Source: Planococcus donghaensis MPA1U2
Lineage (GTDB): Bacteria; Bacillota; Bacilli; Bacillales_A; Planococcaceae
Reading direction: 5' to 3'
Assembly (NCBI RefSeq): GCF_000189395.1
Contig: NZ_AEPB01000007.1
Span: 1-50,775 of the forward strand
DNA length: 50,775 nucleotides
The notes under the pieces were generated by a model. That model saw only the letters and a list, made by a program, of their open reading frames with translations, made no database searches and was not told where the DNA came from. Below are positions 7,534 to 16,049 of this stretch, piece by piece. Position numbers and translations under genes: made by a program. Positions within the stretch are counted from its first letter, which is position 1; each line of letters opens with the position of its first letter.

Positions 7534-9413
7534 GAATTTTGTTTGTGCGCCAAAATGCTAAAGTAACGACTTCTCATTTCGTCATAACGTTTACGATTTA
7601 CGCCCCAATCCGAATGACCCGCGCGAGATGCTGAGCGGAATTCAATACGTTGCGCGGCATCATTAAAATAAAATTCAATGTCATCTTTAAATCTAAGAGG
7701 TTTGGATATCGCGATTGCACGTACATAATTTTCATCCATTGCTTGAATTTTAACACCTTCGTAATTTTCAAGCATTTCGAGTAAACTTTGTTTTGCTCTT
7801 TGCTTATTGCCATTGTAAGGCCATGCCGGTACATGCATGTCTTGTTCTGTTGTTTGAGACGATATAGCATTCGGTGTTGCAGGCATTTCTTTTAATCGGC
7901 CATTTTTGACCCCAAGTTTTGGTTTAATGTTATTGTGAACGACTAAGTTTGCAATGCTAAGTCCAGTTGCCGTCGCGGCTCCGTATATACCAATTTTTTT
8001 TGCCGGCAGTTCTCCTGCTTTTGCTTTATTGAACGTTTTAACAACCGGTTGGTTTAATAAATTGTCGACGAAAACTTTTTTGCCGATTTTCACCAACACT
8101 TCACTATACGTTGGGTACGGATGAATCACGCCAGATAGTTTCCCCATATTAATTTTCAAGGTTTTGATGGTTTGAATTTGGCTAATAATTTCACCTGCTC
8201 GGTCCCCGAGAATACTCGCACCTAGAATATAACCTTTTTTATCTAAAATAAGTTTCACTTTCCCAATGCTGTCTTTTTTCGTATTGGCACGGTCTAAGTC
8301 AGCGTATTCGTGCTCGTATACTCGAATCGAGTCGCCGTATTTTTCGCGGGCTTCTTCTTCGGATAACCCGGATCTGCCGAGCTCAGGATCTGTATATGTA
8401 CACCACGTGACATGCTCGTAGTCCATTTTTCGATTGATGGGCAAAATGGCGTTTTGTGTCGCTAAAATTCCTTGTGCATTAGCCATATGCGACAATTGAT
8501 AAGGCCCAACGACATCACCAATAGCATAAATACCTTTTGCGGTTGTTTCCAAATGCTCATCAACTTGAATGCTTTTCGAATCGAATTCAACACCAGCTGT
8601 TTCCAACCCGTAGCCATTTACATTTGCTTGACGTCCAAGCGCTACTAACAGCCCTTCTCCGCTAACAGTCATTTCCTTGCCGTCTTTTTCAATGGTCAAA
8701 TCAATGATTTCTCCATTTTGCTCAGCACGAACCGCAGTTGCGCCTGTATGAATCGTTACACCTTCATCAATCAAACTTTGTTGAATCATCAACACCAATT
8801 CTTCTTCATCTTTAGGCAAAATTCGTTCGAATTTTTCCACTAGCGTTACGTTAACGCCAAGACGATTTAACGCTTGGCTTAACTCCACGCCAATCGCTCC
8901 ACCACCGAGAATGGTCATAGTTTTTGGAAACGTTTTTTGAGTGAAAATGGTTTCATTCGTTAAATAAGAAACTTGGTCTAACCCTTCAATTGGCGGAACC
9001 ATTGGAGAAGACCCTGTCGAAAGAATGATTTTTTTTGCTTCAATGCGTTCATTATCTACTTCTAGTGCATGCGGTTCGATAAATTTTGCATAGCTATTGA
9101 TAAAATCAATGCCTGCGTCTTTTAAGACTTCTGGGGATTCGCCTGCATATACTTTTTGAATAACATCTTGAATTTCTGCTAAAACGACTGAAGTATCTAC
9201 TTGTAAATCAGGCGTATATTTTTTTGCATGATAGACTTCTTTTGCAATATTGATAAGTGACTTGCTCGGAATACAACCGGACCACGTACATTCTCCGCCC
9301 GGTAAATTTTTATCGATTAGAACCACGCTTTTAGAAAATCCAGCGGCTGTAAATGCAGCTGTTAATCCGGCTGCTCCAGCTCCAATTATAGCAACATCAT
9401 ATTTTTTAACCAT
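7530..9413 (-). CDS. MerA/Lpd-like flavin disulfide oxidoreductase fused to a DUF1499 domain
   Basis: 627 residues. Residues 1-460 are a complete class I disulfide reductase: FAD site GAGAAG (11-16), redox pair Cys42 and Cys47 in CTWSGC, NAD(P)H site GGGAIGVE near 170, FAD site AIGDVVG near 295 and the C-terminal His-Glu motif HPYPTYSE. It lacks both the N-terminal metal-binding domain and the terminal Cys-Cys pair of true mercuric reductase. A moderately hydrophobic stretch follows (about 474-494), and residues 505-620 match DUF1499 (SSQTTEQDMHV..., RSASRAGHSDWGVNRKR). First gene of the minus operon. Substrate unknown; mercury detoxification is not supported. A sharp RBS (AGAGAGG) precedes the ATG. 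Confidence 0.9.
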   Translation of the reverse strand: MVKKYDVAIIGAGAAGLTAAFTAAGFSKSVVLIDKNLPGGECTWSGCIPSKSLINIAKEVYHAKKYTPDLQVDTSVVLAEIQDVIQKVYAGESPEVLKDAGIDFINSYAKFIEPHALEVDNERIEAKKIILSTGSSPMVPPIEGLDQVSYLTNETIFTQKTFPKTMTILGGGAIGVELSQALNRLGVNVTLVEKFERILPKDEEELVLMIQQSLIDEGVTIHTGATAVRAEQNGEIIDLTIEKDGKEMTVSGEGLLVALGRQANVNGYGLETAGVEFDSKSIQVDEHLETTAKGIYAIGDVVGPYQLSHMANAQGILATQNAILPINRKMDYEHVTWCTYTDPELGRSGLSEEEAREKYGDSIRVYEHEYADLDRANTKKDSIGKVKLILDKKGYILGASILGDRAGEIISQIQTIKTLKINMGKLSGVIHPYPTYSEVLVKIGKKVFVDNLLNQPVVKTFNKAKAGELPAKKIGIYGAATATGLSIANLVVHNNIKPKLGVKNGRLKEMPATPNAISSQTTEQDMHVPAWPYNGNKQRAKQSLLEMLENYEGVKIQAMDENYVRAIAISKPLRFKDDIEFYFNDAAQRIEFRSASRAGHSDWGVNRKRYDEMRSRYFSILAHKQNS

Positions 9414-9587
9414 TTACATCATTTCCTCTCTCTTTTTAAATTAAATCCATTTTAACAATAAAGAAGACTTATATTCTCTTAATCCGGCTCAACACTTGCA
9501 AGTTATTTTGAATCGAGCGAGATTACGGGTTACAATTGGGAACATCCTTTATACTTAATGTAATCTAAAAATGAAAAGGTGAACTTG

Positions 9588-10169
9588 ATGCTCGATACAT
9601 ACGGACGAAAACATGTACAACCGGTCGTTGACAAAACAGCTGACTTCTTATTAAAGAGGGGCTTCACTGCTAATGGTGTGACCAAAATTGCTTTTGTGAT
9701 TGGCCTTTCATCAGGTATCTTTGTTTACTTTGATCAACCCTTTTGGGCAGTCGTTGTCCTGTGGTTGTCCGGCTATTTGGATGTAGTTGATGGGACAATG
9801 GCCCGCAAAACCAAACCTTCTCCTTGGGGAACCCTACTCGATATTAGCTTTGATCGGATGGTAGAAATTAGCGTGATTTTAGGATTAGCATTCCGTTTTC
9901 CAGATGCTATGTGGGCGTTATTGTTGTTAAGTACTTCCATAATCATTGGCATGACTGTCTTTTTAACTGTAGGAGCTTTGTCCGATAAAAAAGGCGTAAA
10001 GTCGTTCTACTATCAGGCAGGGTTAGCCGAAAGAACAGAAGGCTTTATATTGTTTACCCTAATGATTGTGTTTTCAACATATTTGACAGTTATTACACTG
10101 ATTTTTATCGCAATTCAACTTTTTACCATTTATCAACGAATGGCTGAAGCAAAACGAATTTTAAATTAG
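9588..10169 (+). CDS. CDP-alcohol phosphatidyltransferase family protein (YnjF-like)
   Basis: 193 residues from the ATG at 9588, chosen because AAGGTG lies six bases upstream; an in-frame GTG at 9579 is inside that site. The family motif is intact: DVVDGTMAR, seven residues, then GTLLDISFD, supplying the four aspartates that bind metal and CDP. Around it are about five to six membrane helices. Enzymes of this family swap CMP on a CDP-linked lipid or alcohol for another alcohol, making phospholipid head groups. The gene is divergent from the flavoprotein-importer operon (174-nt gap to 9413) and 16 nt ahead of a second flavoprotein gene. The E. coli counterpart YnjF sits by ynjBCD, which supports treating the two operons as one set. 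Confidence 0.85.
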   Translation: MLDTYGRKHVQPVVDKTADFLLKRGFTANGVTKIAFVIGLSSGIFVYFDQPFWAVVVLWLSGYLDVVDGTMARKTKPSPWGTLLDISFDRMVEISVILGLAFRFPDAMWALLLLSTSIIIGMTVFLTVGALSDKKGVKSFYYQAGLAERTEGFILFTLMIVFSTYLTVITLIFIAIQLFTIYQRMAEAKRILN

Positions 10170-10185
10170 ATGGGAGTAGTGAGAG

Positions 10186-11277
10186 ATGAAGACACTTGTA
10201 TTAGTAGGAGGCGGACATGCGCATTTGCATTGTCTAGAACAATTAAAGAATGATTCTCAAAAAGACTGGCATGTCTTGTTAATCTCACCGTCCCCTTATC
10301 AATATTATTCGGGAATGTTTTCTGGATATACAGAAGGCGTATATAGCTTGGACGAAATTCGGGTAGACTTAACAAAACTATGTCAAAGCATTGGTGTTGA
10401 ATTTAGTGAAGATACAGTTACGGCTATCGACGCGAAAGCGCAAAAGCTGACGGGGGCAAACGGAGCAGTTTATACATATGATGTTGTATCATTTGATATC
10501 GGTTCCCAAACTGCTGTACCAGAAACGATTGAAGGTCATGCCTTATCGATTAAACCAAACTACCGCTTTCCCGATCAACTAGTTAAAACACGCGAATCTT
10601 CTCATCCGGTAGTTGTGGGAGGCGGCGCATCAGGAGTAGAACTAGCATTTTCAATCCTATCTTGGCGAAAACAAAATCAGTTGTCTGCGAATGTGGCGTT
10701 GTTTAGTTCAACTGAGTTATTGATGAGTCAAGGAACTGCAGCTTCTAAAAAAATCGAATCGATTGCTGTGCAAAAAAGATTGCCGTTTTATTCGGGTACG
10801 GGGATTGAGTCTGTGGATGAAAACAGCGTTACGACGAGTGAAGGTGACAATCATCCACAATCAGCAGTCTTGTGGTTAACTGGTCCGAAAAGTTTTGATT
10901 TATTCCAATCTTCCGGATTGACTACAGATGAAAATGGCTATTTATTAGTGAATGAGATGTTGCAAAACAATCAGCATCCTGAAATTTTTGGAGCAGGAGA
11001 TTGTGTCACCATTGATCAGTATCCTGCACTTGCTAAAAACGGTGTTTATGCCGTTCGACAAGGTCCAATTCTGTGGGAAAACTTAAAGAAGAGTTTAACG
11101 AAAGGCCAATTAGTGCGATTTACACCTCAAAAAAGATATGTATCGATTTTGTCTACAGGCGATGGTGAAGCTTTTCTTTCTTACGGCAGTCAACTTTTTC
11201 ATGGGAAAATCCCTTGGAAGATTAAGCAGTATATCGATCGAAAATTTATGAAAAAGTATAAAGACCTTTACGAATAA
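10186..11277 (+). CDS. TIGR03169-like FAD/NAD(P)H oxidoreductase
   Basis: 363 residues. The N-terminus VLVGGGHAHLHCLEQL is a Rossmann dinucleotide site with the unusual GGGHAHL form seen in the family often encoded next to or fused with SelD. A second nucleotide site VVGGGASGVEL lies near residue 142 and the FAD motif EIFGAGDCV near 265. The fold is that of NDH-2/sulfide:quinone reductase-like flavoproteins, but the sulfide-oxidising cysteine pair is not evident. A GGGAGTAGTGAG leader provides the RBS. It is the second gene of the plus operon and is followed by a strong terminator. No selD is in the window. The electron acceptor and donor are unknown. Confidence 0.85.
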   Translation: MKTLVLVGGGHAHLHCLEQLKNDSQKDWHVLLISPSPYQYYSGMFSGYTEGVYSLDEIRVDLTKLCQSIGVEFSEDTVTAIDAKAQKLTGANGAVYTYDVVSFDIGSQTAVPETIEGHALSIKPNYRFPDQLVKTRESSHPVVVGGGASGVELAFSILSWRKQNQLSANVALFSSTELLMSQGTAASKKIESIAVQKRLPFYSGTGIESVDENSVTTSEGDNHPQSAVLWLTGPKSFDLFQSSGLTTDENGYLLVNEMLQNNQHPEIFGAGDCVTIDQYPALAKNGVYAVRQGPILWENLKKSLTKGQLVRFTPQKRYVSILSTGDGEAFLSYGSQLFHGKIPWKIKQYIDRKFMKKYKDLYE

Positions 11278-11283
11278 CGATGA

Positions 11284-11373
11284 TTGGCGAACAGTTTAAG
11301 AAGCTCGTTCGCCAACGATCTTTCGAAATAAAAGACAAAGCCGGCTGAGATTTCACAGCTGGCTTTGTCTTTT
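11284..11373. terminator. Tandem hairpins: bidirectional terminator between convergent genes
   Basis: A first stem (TTGGCGAAC, 11284-11292, with 11307-11315) has no T run. The second (AAAGACAAAGCC at 11331 paired with GGCTTTGTCTTT ending 11372) has T runs on both strands and serves both the flavoprotein gene and the HD-GYP gene, whose stop abuts it. Confidence 0.85.
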
Positions 11374-12297
11374 TTATTCGTGTGTATGAATAATCTTTCC
11401 TTCTTCTATTAAAATCTGTTCAAATGCAGTAACGACCTCTTGATCGTAATGTTTTCCTGCAAACTTTTTTAGTTCGGCAATCGCAATATGGTCTTCTAAC
11501 GCTTTTCGGTAGACACGATCTTCAGTCATCGCATCAAATGTATCGCTCACTGCAATAATTCGTGATTCCAATAAAATTTCATCTCCACTTAGTCCATTCG
11601 GATAGCCACTGCCATCCAACTTTTCATGATGCTGTTCAATAATAGGCGCAAGCTCGTAGTAGTATGAGTTTCTAACCATTTCAGCACCATCTGTAGGATG
11701 TTTTTTTATAATATCAAATTCGGCATTAGTAAGTCGACCTGGTTTGTTTAAAACTTCTGAAGGAACATGAATTTTTCCGATATCATGTAAAAAAGCCGCT
11801 ACTGTTAAATTTTCAAGTTGTTCTTTGTTAAGTTCTAGCCTTTGAGCAATTAAAACTGAATATTTTGCTACTCGGTGACTATGTTTATGTGTATATCGAT
11901 CTTTCTCTTCAACTTGCTTCATAATATCCATCAACTTCGAAATTTCTTTACTAATATGGAAAAATGTTTGCTCTGTGAAAACACATAGTAAAGTTACTTT
12001 CGATAAGGCTGTGAAATAAATGGGCTCTTTAAGACCACGAGTTGTAAAATAGTCTTCCGGACCTAATTTTTCTCTGTTGTTATCAAGATCATAAAAAATT
12101 TCTCCTGACAACACAAAATAAAATTCTACAGCATTGGGATTTTCGCTTGGGTAGACATAAAATAACATTCCTTCTTCAATCGATTGATGTAAAATTTCTA
12201 CACCATCTCCCTTGGTAATAAGGCTTAAGGAAGTATTGTCTTCAAAATCAACCGTTTCAAGAAATTCACCTTTTTTACCAACCTTAAAACCGTCCAT
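11374..12297 (-). CDS. Cupin-like sensor with HD-GYP phosphodiesterase domain
   Basis: 307 residues from the ATG at 12297, which has GAGGTGGG seven bases upstream; the longer frame to 12333 starts inside a terminator hairpin and is rejected. Residues 1-115 have the alternating beta pattern of a cupin (VEFYFVLSGEIFYDL, LGPEDYFTTRG). Residues 140-300 are an HD-GYP domain: HSHRVAKY, FLHDIGKI, HHEKLDGSGYP, VSDTFDAMTEDRVYR. Such domains hydrolyse cyclic di-GMP or related dinucleotides in the cytoplasm; all the core metal-binding histidines and aspartates are present. A cupin in front suggests the enzyme is switched by a small ligand or metal. It stands alone between two terminators. Confidence 0.88.
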   Translation of the reverse strand: MDGFKVGKKGEFLETVDFEDNTSLSLITKGDGVEILHQSIEEGMLFYVYPSENPNAVEFYFVLSGEIFYDLDNNREKLGPEDYFTTRGLKEPIYFTALSKVTLLCVFTEQTFFHISKEISKLMDIMKQVEEKDRYTHKHSHRVAKYSVLIAQRLELNKEQLENLTVAAFLHDIGKIHVPSEVLNKPGRLTNAEFDIIKKHPTDGAEMVRNSYYYELAPIIEQHHEKLDGSGYPNGLSGDEILLESRIIAVSDTFDAMTEDRVYRKALEDHIAIAELKKFAGKHYDQEVVTAFEQILIEEGKIIHTHE

Positions 12298-12316
12298 ATC
12301 ATCCCACCTCAATACG

Positions 12317-12351
12317 AATAAAGACGAGTTCACGATGAACTCGTCTTTATT
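12317..12351 (-). terminator. 16-bp perfect hairpin ending the coiled-coil gene
   Basis: AATAAAGACGAGTTCA pairs perfectly with 12336-12351 around the loop CGA. It lies 30 nt after the stop of the coiled-coil protein gene and ahead of the HD-GYP ribosome binding site. The T run is short, so termination may be incomplete. Confidence 0.7.
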
Positions 12352-12381
12352 GTACTACAAACGAATACTGAATTGTAAAAA

Positions 12382-13080
12382 TTATCTTCTTCCAACTACA
12401 CGAATTGGATCAATCCATACCCATTGATCAGCAAAACGAACGAGTTTCCAGCTACATTCTGCTTGAACCCCTCTTTCAGCAGCTTTTGCAATTGTCTCTG
12501 CTGACATTTTAAGTGTTACATCATACGTGTCTGTAATAACCTTATTTAACTCATGTGTATATTTTGCAGTTTTTTCATTTAACTCAATTGATTTTCTGCC
12601 TAGTTTATCTGTCAACTTATTCAATTTCTTTTCTAACTTTTTCGTATCTTTATCCTCAGCAGTTACAACTTTTCGTGTTAGTTCTGTAATTTCCGAATTG
12701 ATTTCTGCCAATTCTTTATCGATTTTCGCTTGTTCTTCTACCATCTTCTCATTCAGTTTTTCTAGTTTTTCATTTAATTTAACTTGTTTTTTCAAGTCGT
12801 GTTTAGACATTTCTAACTCAGCAAGTACTTCGTTCTTTTCAATTTTGATATCAAGAACTTTACCGCCTTCTTCAATTTCTCGGATGTCCAATAGGTAATC
12901 CTCTTGAAGTTCATCTGCTTTCTCAACTGCTTTTTCGATTTTCTCATCAATCTCAACATTTGTTTTTTCGATCATCTTTATTGCGTCTTCTACATCTTTG
13001 TCGCTAGCTGCCAAAGTAGGACTTGCTACACCAGTTAACAAGACAAGCATTAACGAAATCGATAAAAACTTTTTCTTCAT
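12382..13080 (-). CDS. Secreted coiled-coil protein of unknown function
   Basis: 232 residues from the ATG at 13080 (GAGAGGG eight bases upstream; an in-frame GTG at 13089 overlaps that site). A Sec signal peptide MKKKFLSISLMLVLLTG...SPTLAA is followed by about 170 residues rich in Glu and Lys with heptad spacing, which predicts a long alpha-helical coiled coil. The C-terminal 30 residues are different: CSWKLVRFADQWVWIDPIRVVG, a tryptophan-rich tail that may be a small folded module or a surface-binding motif. I do not recognise a named family. Its place beside SpoIIP and CwlO-like genes suggests an envelope role, but that is only context. Confidence 0.75.
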   Translation of the reverse strand: MKKKFLSISLMLVLLTGVASPTLAASDKDVEDAIKMIEKTNVEIDEKIEKAVEKADELQEDYLLDIREIEEGGKVLDIKIEKNEVLAELEMSKHDLKKQVKLNEKLEKLNEKMVEEQAKIDKELAEINSEITELTRKVVTAEDKDTKKLEKKLNKLTDKLGRKSIELNEKTAKYTHELNKVITDTYDVTLKMSAETIAKAAERGVQAECSWKLVRFADQWVWIDPIRVVGRR

Positions 13081-13400
13081 AATATACACCCTCTCATTTT
13101 TAATTTAGATAATAAAAGAGCTCATAATTTGTAAGGTTTTGTACATGAAATATGTAAAATTTCGGTTTATACAATACCACTACATTACAAAGTAATCGGT
13201 CTACTGACAGAAAATGAGTCTTTAATATTATCTTTCTACATTATACAGGTAATATATACCTAAATCCATCAATATTTCTATTTTTCTGTAATTTATTGAA
13301 AGTTTTTTTCGAATGAGAACTATTTCATATATTTAACATTTTCTGACCTTTTATAACTTACTAGAAAGTATTTAGAACTAGCAATTCTTCCAAAACTCAA
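13081..13400. other. AT-rich intergenic region
   Basis: About 320 bases between the coiled-coil gene and the SpoIIP-like gene. It must hold the promoter of the former; I see no convincing promoter boxes, hairpins or reading frames. Confidence 0.5.
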
Positions 13401-14465
13401 TTATTCATGCCAATAATTATTGCTCAATACATCGGCCAATGCCTCCACAGTCAAGTAAAGTTCATCTACCGTATTATCAACGCCACCTATTTCAACAATA
13501 ATGGCGTTTGCTGCTAAGTTCTGATTGTATACGCCGTTACCTTGGCTCTTATCTTTTTCTAATATTCCCTTTGATAAATTTGGATAATTTGTATCAAGTT
13601 GCAATTGTAATTCTTTTGCAAAAGCCAAGTTTTTTTCAAACTCTTTATGTCCTGTGCCCACTATAAACAATATCCGTGCATAATCATCTCCGTTTACGTT
13701 GACCGTTGTAGAATCTTTTCGTAAGGAATCTCGGTGAATATCGATAAAAATATCTAAATCTGGATTGTCTTGGATTGCTGCTTTTACTTGTTCCCCCGAC
13801 ACTAAATAAGAACTTCCATAGTCCAGGCCTCTTAAATCTAGTTCTTGAATAATGTCTGTAGAATTTACTGTTGATCCTATTCCTCTTCGTTCTAGTGCTT
13901 TTCCTAGCATTTTCCCCACTAATGTTACATTTGCTTTTGAATGAAAAGCTTCTTCGGGTTCATTTACGTTTTTTAAATATGGTAAAAATGCTTCTCTACT
14001 ATGACTCTGATATATATAGATGACGTCTTTGTCCAAAGTTGAATGTCCCGTGTCGATATTTGTTCTAGAACTTATATCATCAAACAAATCTTCATTGAAG
14101 CTTGAAGATAATTCCTTTTCATCTATAAAAGTTTTCATAGGCGGAAGAAATTCATCACTTTCTTGCTTCCCGGTTTGTAAACTGGCCTCCACCTTAGGCT
14201 CAGAAGCGTCCGGTTTTTCGCCAAACGGATTGAGTAGCTTAAAGTAAAATGAAGACTTGCTTGCATCAGCCGATTCTGACGAGCTTAAATCATTAGTTTG
14301 AGAACTACTTGTCGCATCTTCTTTTAAACCTTTGTAAACAAATGCTAAAGCTACAAGTAATAAACTGGCTATGAAGATGACTAATAGATAGAAGAATCCT
14401 GTTAATTTCGATTTTTTCTTTTTGCTTTTATTGGGTGTACTTGTTATTTCGTTTTTATTTGCCAC
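13401..14465 (-). CDS. SpoIIP-family peptidoglycan amidase/endopeptidase
   Basis: 354 residues with a lysine-rich cytoplasmic tail, one membrane helix (21-44) and an external domain. The catalytic features of SpoIIP are visible: His155 in YQSHSREAF, His244 in DIHRDS and Glu326 in VEIGG, together with the GVYNQNL motif. SpoIIP degrades septal peptidoglycan during engulfment in spore formers; B. subtilis SpoIIP is slightly longer (about 400 residues). The linker (50-140) is serine-rich and low complexity. The start is a GTG at 14465 with only a weak AGG ahead of it. No other sporulation gene is nearby, so this could be a paralogue with a vegetative role. Confidence 0.85.
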   Translation of the reverse strand: MANKNEITSTPNKSKKKKSKLTGFFYLLVIFIASLLLVALAFVYKGLKEDATSSSQTNDLSSSESADASKSSFYFKLLNPFGEKPDASEPKVEASLQTGKQESDEFLPPMKTFIDEKELSSSFNEDLFDDISSRTNIDTGHSTLDKDVIYIYQSHSREAFLPYLKNVNEPEEAFHSKANVTLVGKMLGKALERRGIGSTVNSTDIIQELDLRGLDYGSSYLVSGEQVKAAIQDNPDLDIFIDIHRDSLRKDSTTVNVNGDDYARILFIVGTGHKEFEKNLAFAKELQLQLDTNYPNLSKGILEKDKSQGNGVYNQNLAANAIIVEIGGVDNTVDELYLTVEALADVLSNNYWHE

Positions 14466-14501
14466 ATTTTGACCTACTTTACAATAAAATTTTTAGAAGA
14501 T

Positions 14502-14540
14502 AAAAAAACAATCGTCACTTGTAAACAGGGACGATTGTTT
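14502..14540 (-). terminator. Terminator of the M23 hydrolase gene
   Basis: AAACAATCGTC (14506-14516) pairs with GACGATTGTTT (14530-14540), followed on the minus strand by seven T residues. It also separates this gene from the SpoIIP gene. Confidence 0.85.
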
Positions 14541-14547
14541 AAAACGT

Positions 14548-15846
14548 TTACCATATATATTGAGCTGGATCTACAGCGTTTGATCTTGATCCATTCCAAG
14601 GACCTACGTGCACTTCGAAATGTACATGAGTTCCAGTCGAACGCCCCGTGTTCCCCATGCCGCCAACTTGTTCACCTTGTGATATAAATTGACTAATAGA
14701 GACATTTATTGAATTTAAGTGTGCGTATACTGTCGCGTGCGTTTGACCGTTGATAGAGTGTGTAAGAATCACAACGTTGCCATATCCACCCATGACTCCT
14801 GCAAAAGATACGTAACCATCTGCGGCTGCGACAACTGATGTCCCTGTTGCATTCGCGATATCATAACCTAAATGTGTTTCCGCTCCATCCCCTATGTCCC
14901 GGCCACCAAATCCAGAAGTGTGTCTGCCTGCTGCGGGTCTAATAAAAGGAGAGTTTGCGATTTTGTTGGTTGTATTCACTGATGATTGACTGTTTGAAGC
15001 TTGTCGTAACCGCTCTTCTTCAGCGGCTTTTCGCTTACGTTCTTCTTCCGCTTTTCTTGCCAATTCAGCTAGGCGAGCTTGTTCTGCAATGATTTGCTTT
15101 TCTAGTTTCTCGCTCAGTTCCAATTCTTCTTCAAATCGATTTTCCAATTCGGATTTTGCTTTTGCTAATCGCTGCTGTTCTGCTGTTAGCTCCACAACAA
15201 ATTCAGCATGTTCTTTCTTTTGAGTCGCTATCGAATTGTTTAGTTCTTGAAGTGCGGATTGACGCTCTTTTTGTTCTTTAAGTTTGGTTTCCACAATTGC
15301 TTTTTGTTTAGCTAATAGTTTTGTGTCTTCAACTTGCTGTAACATGATTTCACGGTCTGCTTCTATTAATGTGTTTACAGCCGAGAACCGGTCGATAAAA
15401 TCAACAAAACTATTAGCACTTAGCAGAACATCGATATAATCGATTGATCCACCACTCATTTGTATAGCACGAACACGGTCTTTTAACAATTCTGTGCGCT
15501 CTGCTATTTTGTTTTCAAATGCTTCAATTGAATTTTGCAACTCATCAATTTCAATTTTTCGTTGATTAATTTCCTCTTGAACTTCTACGATATAATATTC
15601 CATTTCATTAATCTTGTTCGTTAATTCTGTTATTTTCTCCATAATTTCAAATAACTTTGTTTGGTTTGTACTGATGGCATTTGTTTTTTCTTCTATACCA
15701 GAATGCAATTCACTTTTCTTTTGTTCTGTTTCTTGTTGCTTTTTTTCAAGCTCACTTAATGTGGTTGCGTTTGATGTAGGTGTATATATAGAGAGGGCCA
15801 ATACAATTGAAATATTGGTCACCATCCATTTTGATTTTATGTTCAA
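14548..15846 (-). CDS. CwlO/PcsB-like coiled-coil peptidoglycan hydrolase with M23 domain
   Basis: 432 residues from a TTG at 15846, supported by AAGGGGG seven bases upstream. A signal peptide (about 1-28) leads into 270 residues of predicted coiled coil with the typical SGGSIDYIDVLLSANSFVDFIDRFSAV insert (about 130-160) shared by PcsB/EnvC/CwlO-type proteins. The C-terminal domain (about 310-432) is an M23 zinc endopeptidase: HLGYDIA supplies the first His and the Asp, and GTHVHFEVH the HxH pair. It would cut peptide cross-links outside the cell; in this family the coiled coil is often the site of FtsEX control. Independent transcription unit with its own terminator. Confidence 0.92.
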   Translation of the reverse strand: MNIKSKWMVTNISIVLALSIYTPTSNATTLSELEKKQQETEQKKSELHSGIEEKTNAISTNQTKLFEIMEKITELTNKINEMEYYIVEVQEEINQRKIEIDELQNSIEAFENKIAERTELLKDRVRAIQMSGGSIDYIDVLLSANSFVDFIDRFSAVNTLIEADREIMLQQVEDTKLLAKQKAIVETKLKEQKERQSALQELNNSIATQKKEHAEFVVELTAEQQRLAKAKSELENRFEEELELSEKLEKQIIAEQARLAELARKAEEERKRKAAEEERLRQASNSQSSVNTTNKIANSPFIRPAAGRHTSGFGGRDIGDGAETHLGYDIANATGTSVVAAADGYVSFAGVMGGYGNVVILTHSINGQTHATVYAHLNSINVSISQFISQGEQVGGMGNTGRSTGTHVHFEVHVGPWNGSRSNAVDPAQYIW

Positions 15847-15995
15847 GTTTGTGCCCCCTTCTATCTGCCTAGTTAAAATTCTACCTTTTACCTGTTTAAT
15901 TTCATATTACAGGAAATTTAGCAAGAAGCTATCTAAAAATGCAAAAAACGAGTGAAAATTCTTAACTTTTTTTGTATTACTTGTAAGATTCAAAA

Positions 15996-16037
15996 AAATC
16001 CTGTTATTGTCATAGCAACATAACAAGAACAGGATTT
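15996..16037 (-). terminator. Terminator of the copper ATPase gene
   Basis: AAATCCTGTT (15996-16005) pairs with AACAGGATTT (16028-16037); seven T residues follow on the minus strand. Confidence 0.8.
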
Positions 16038-16049
16038 ATGTTTTTTATA

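Noticed and set aside
7530-9413. True mercuric reductase (MerA)
   Set aside because: No N-terminal heavy-metal domain, no C-terminal vicinal cysteines, no merR/merT nearby.
10186-11277. Sulfide:quinone oxidoreductase
   Set aside because: The overall fold fits, but the paired catalytic cysteines are not in place and the GGGHAHL start points to the TIGR03169 group.
12298-12333. Longer start for the HD-GYP protein
   Set aside because: The added codons are inside a 16-bp terminator hairpin and upstream of the RBS for the internal ATG.
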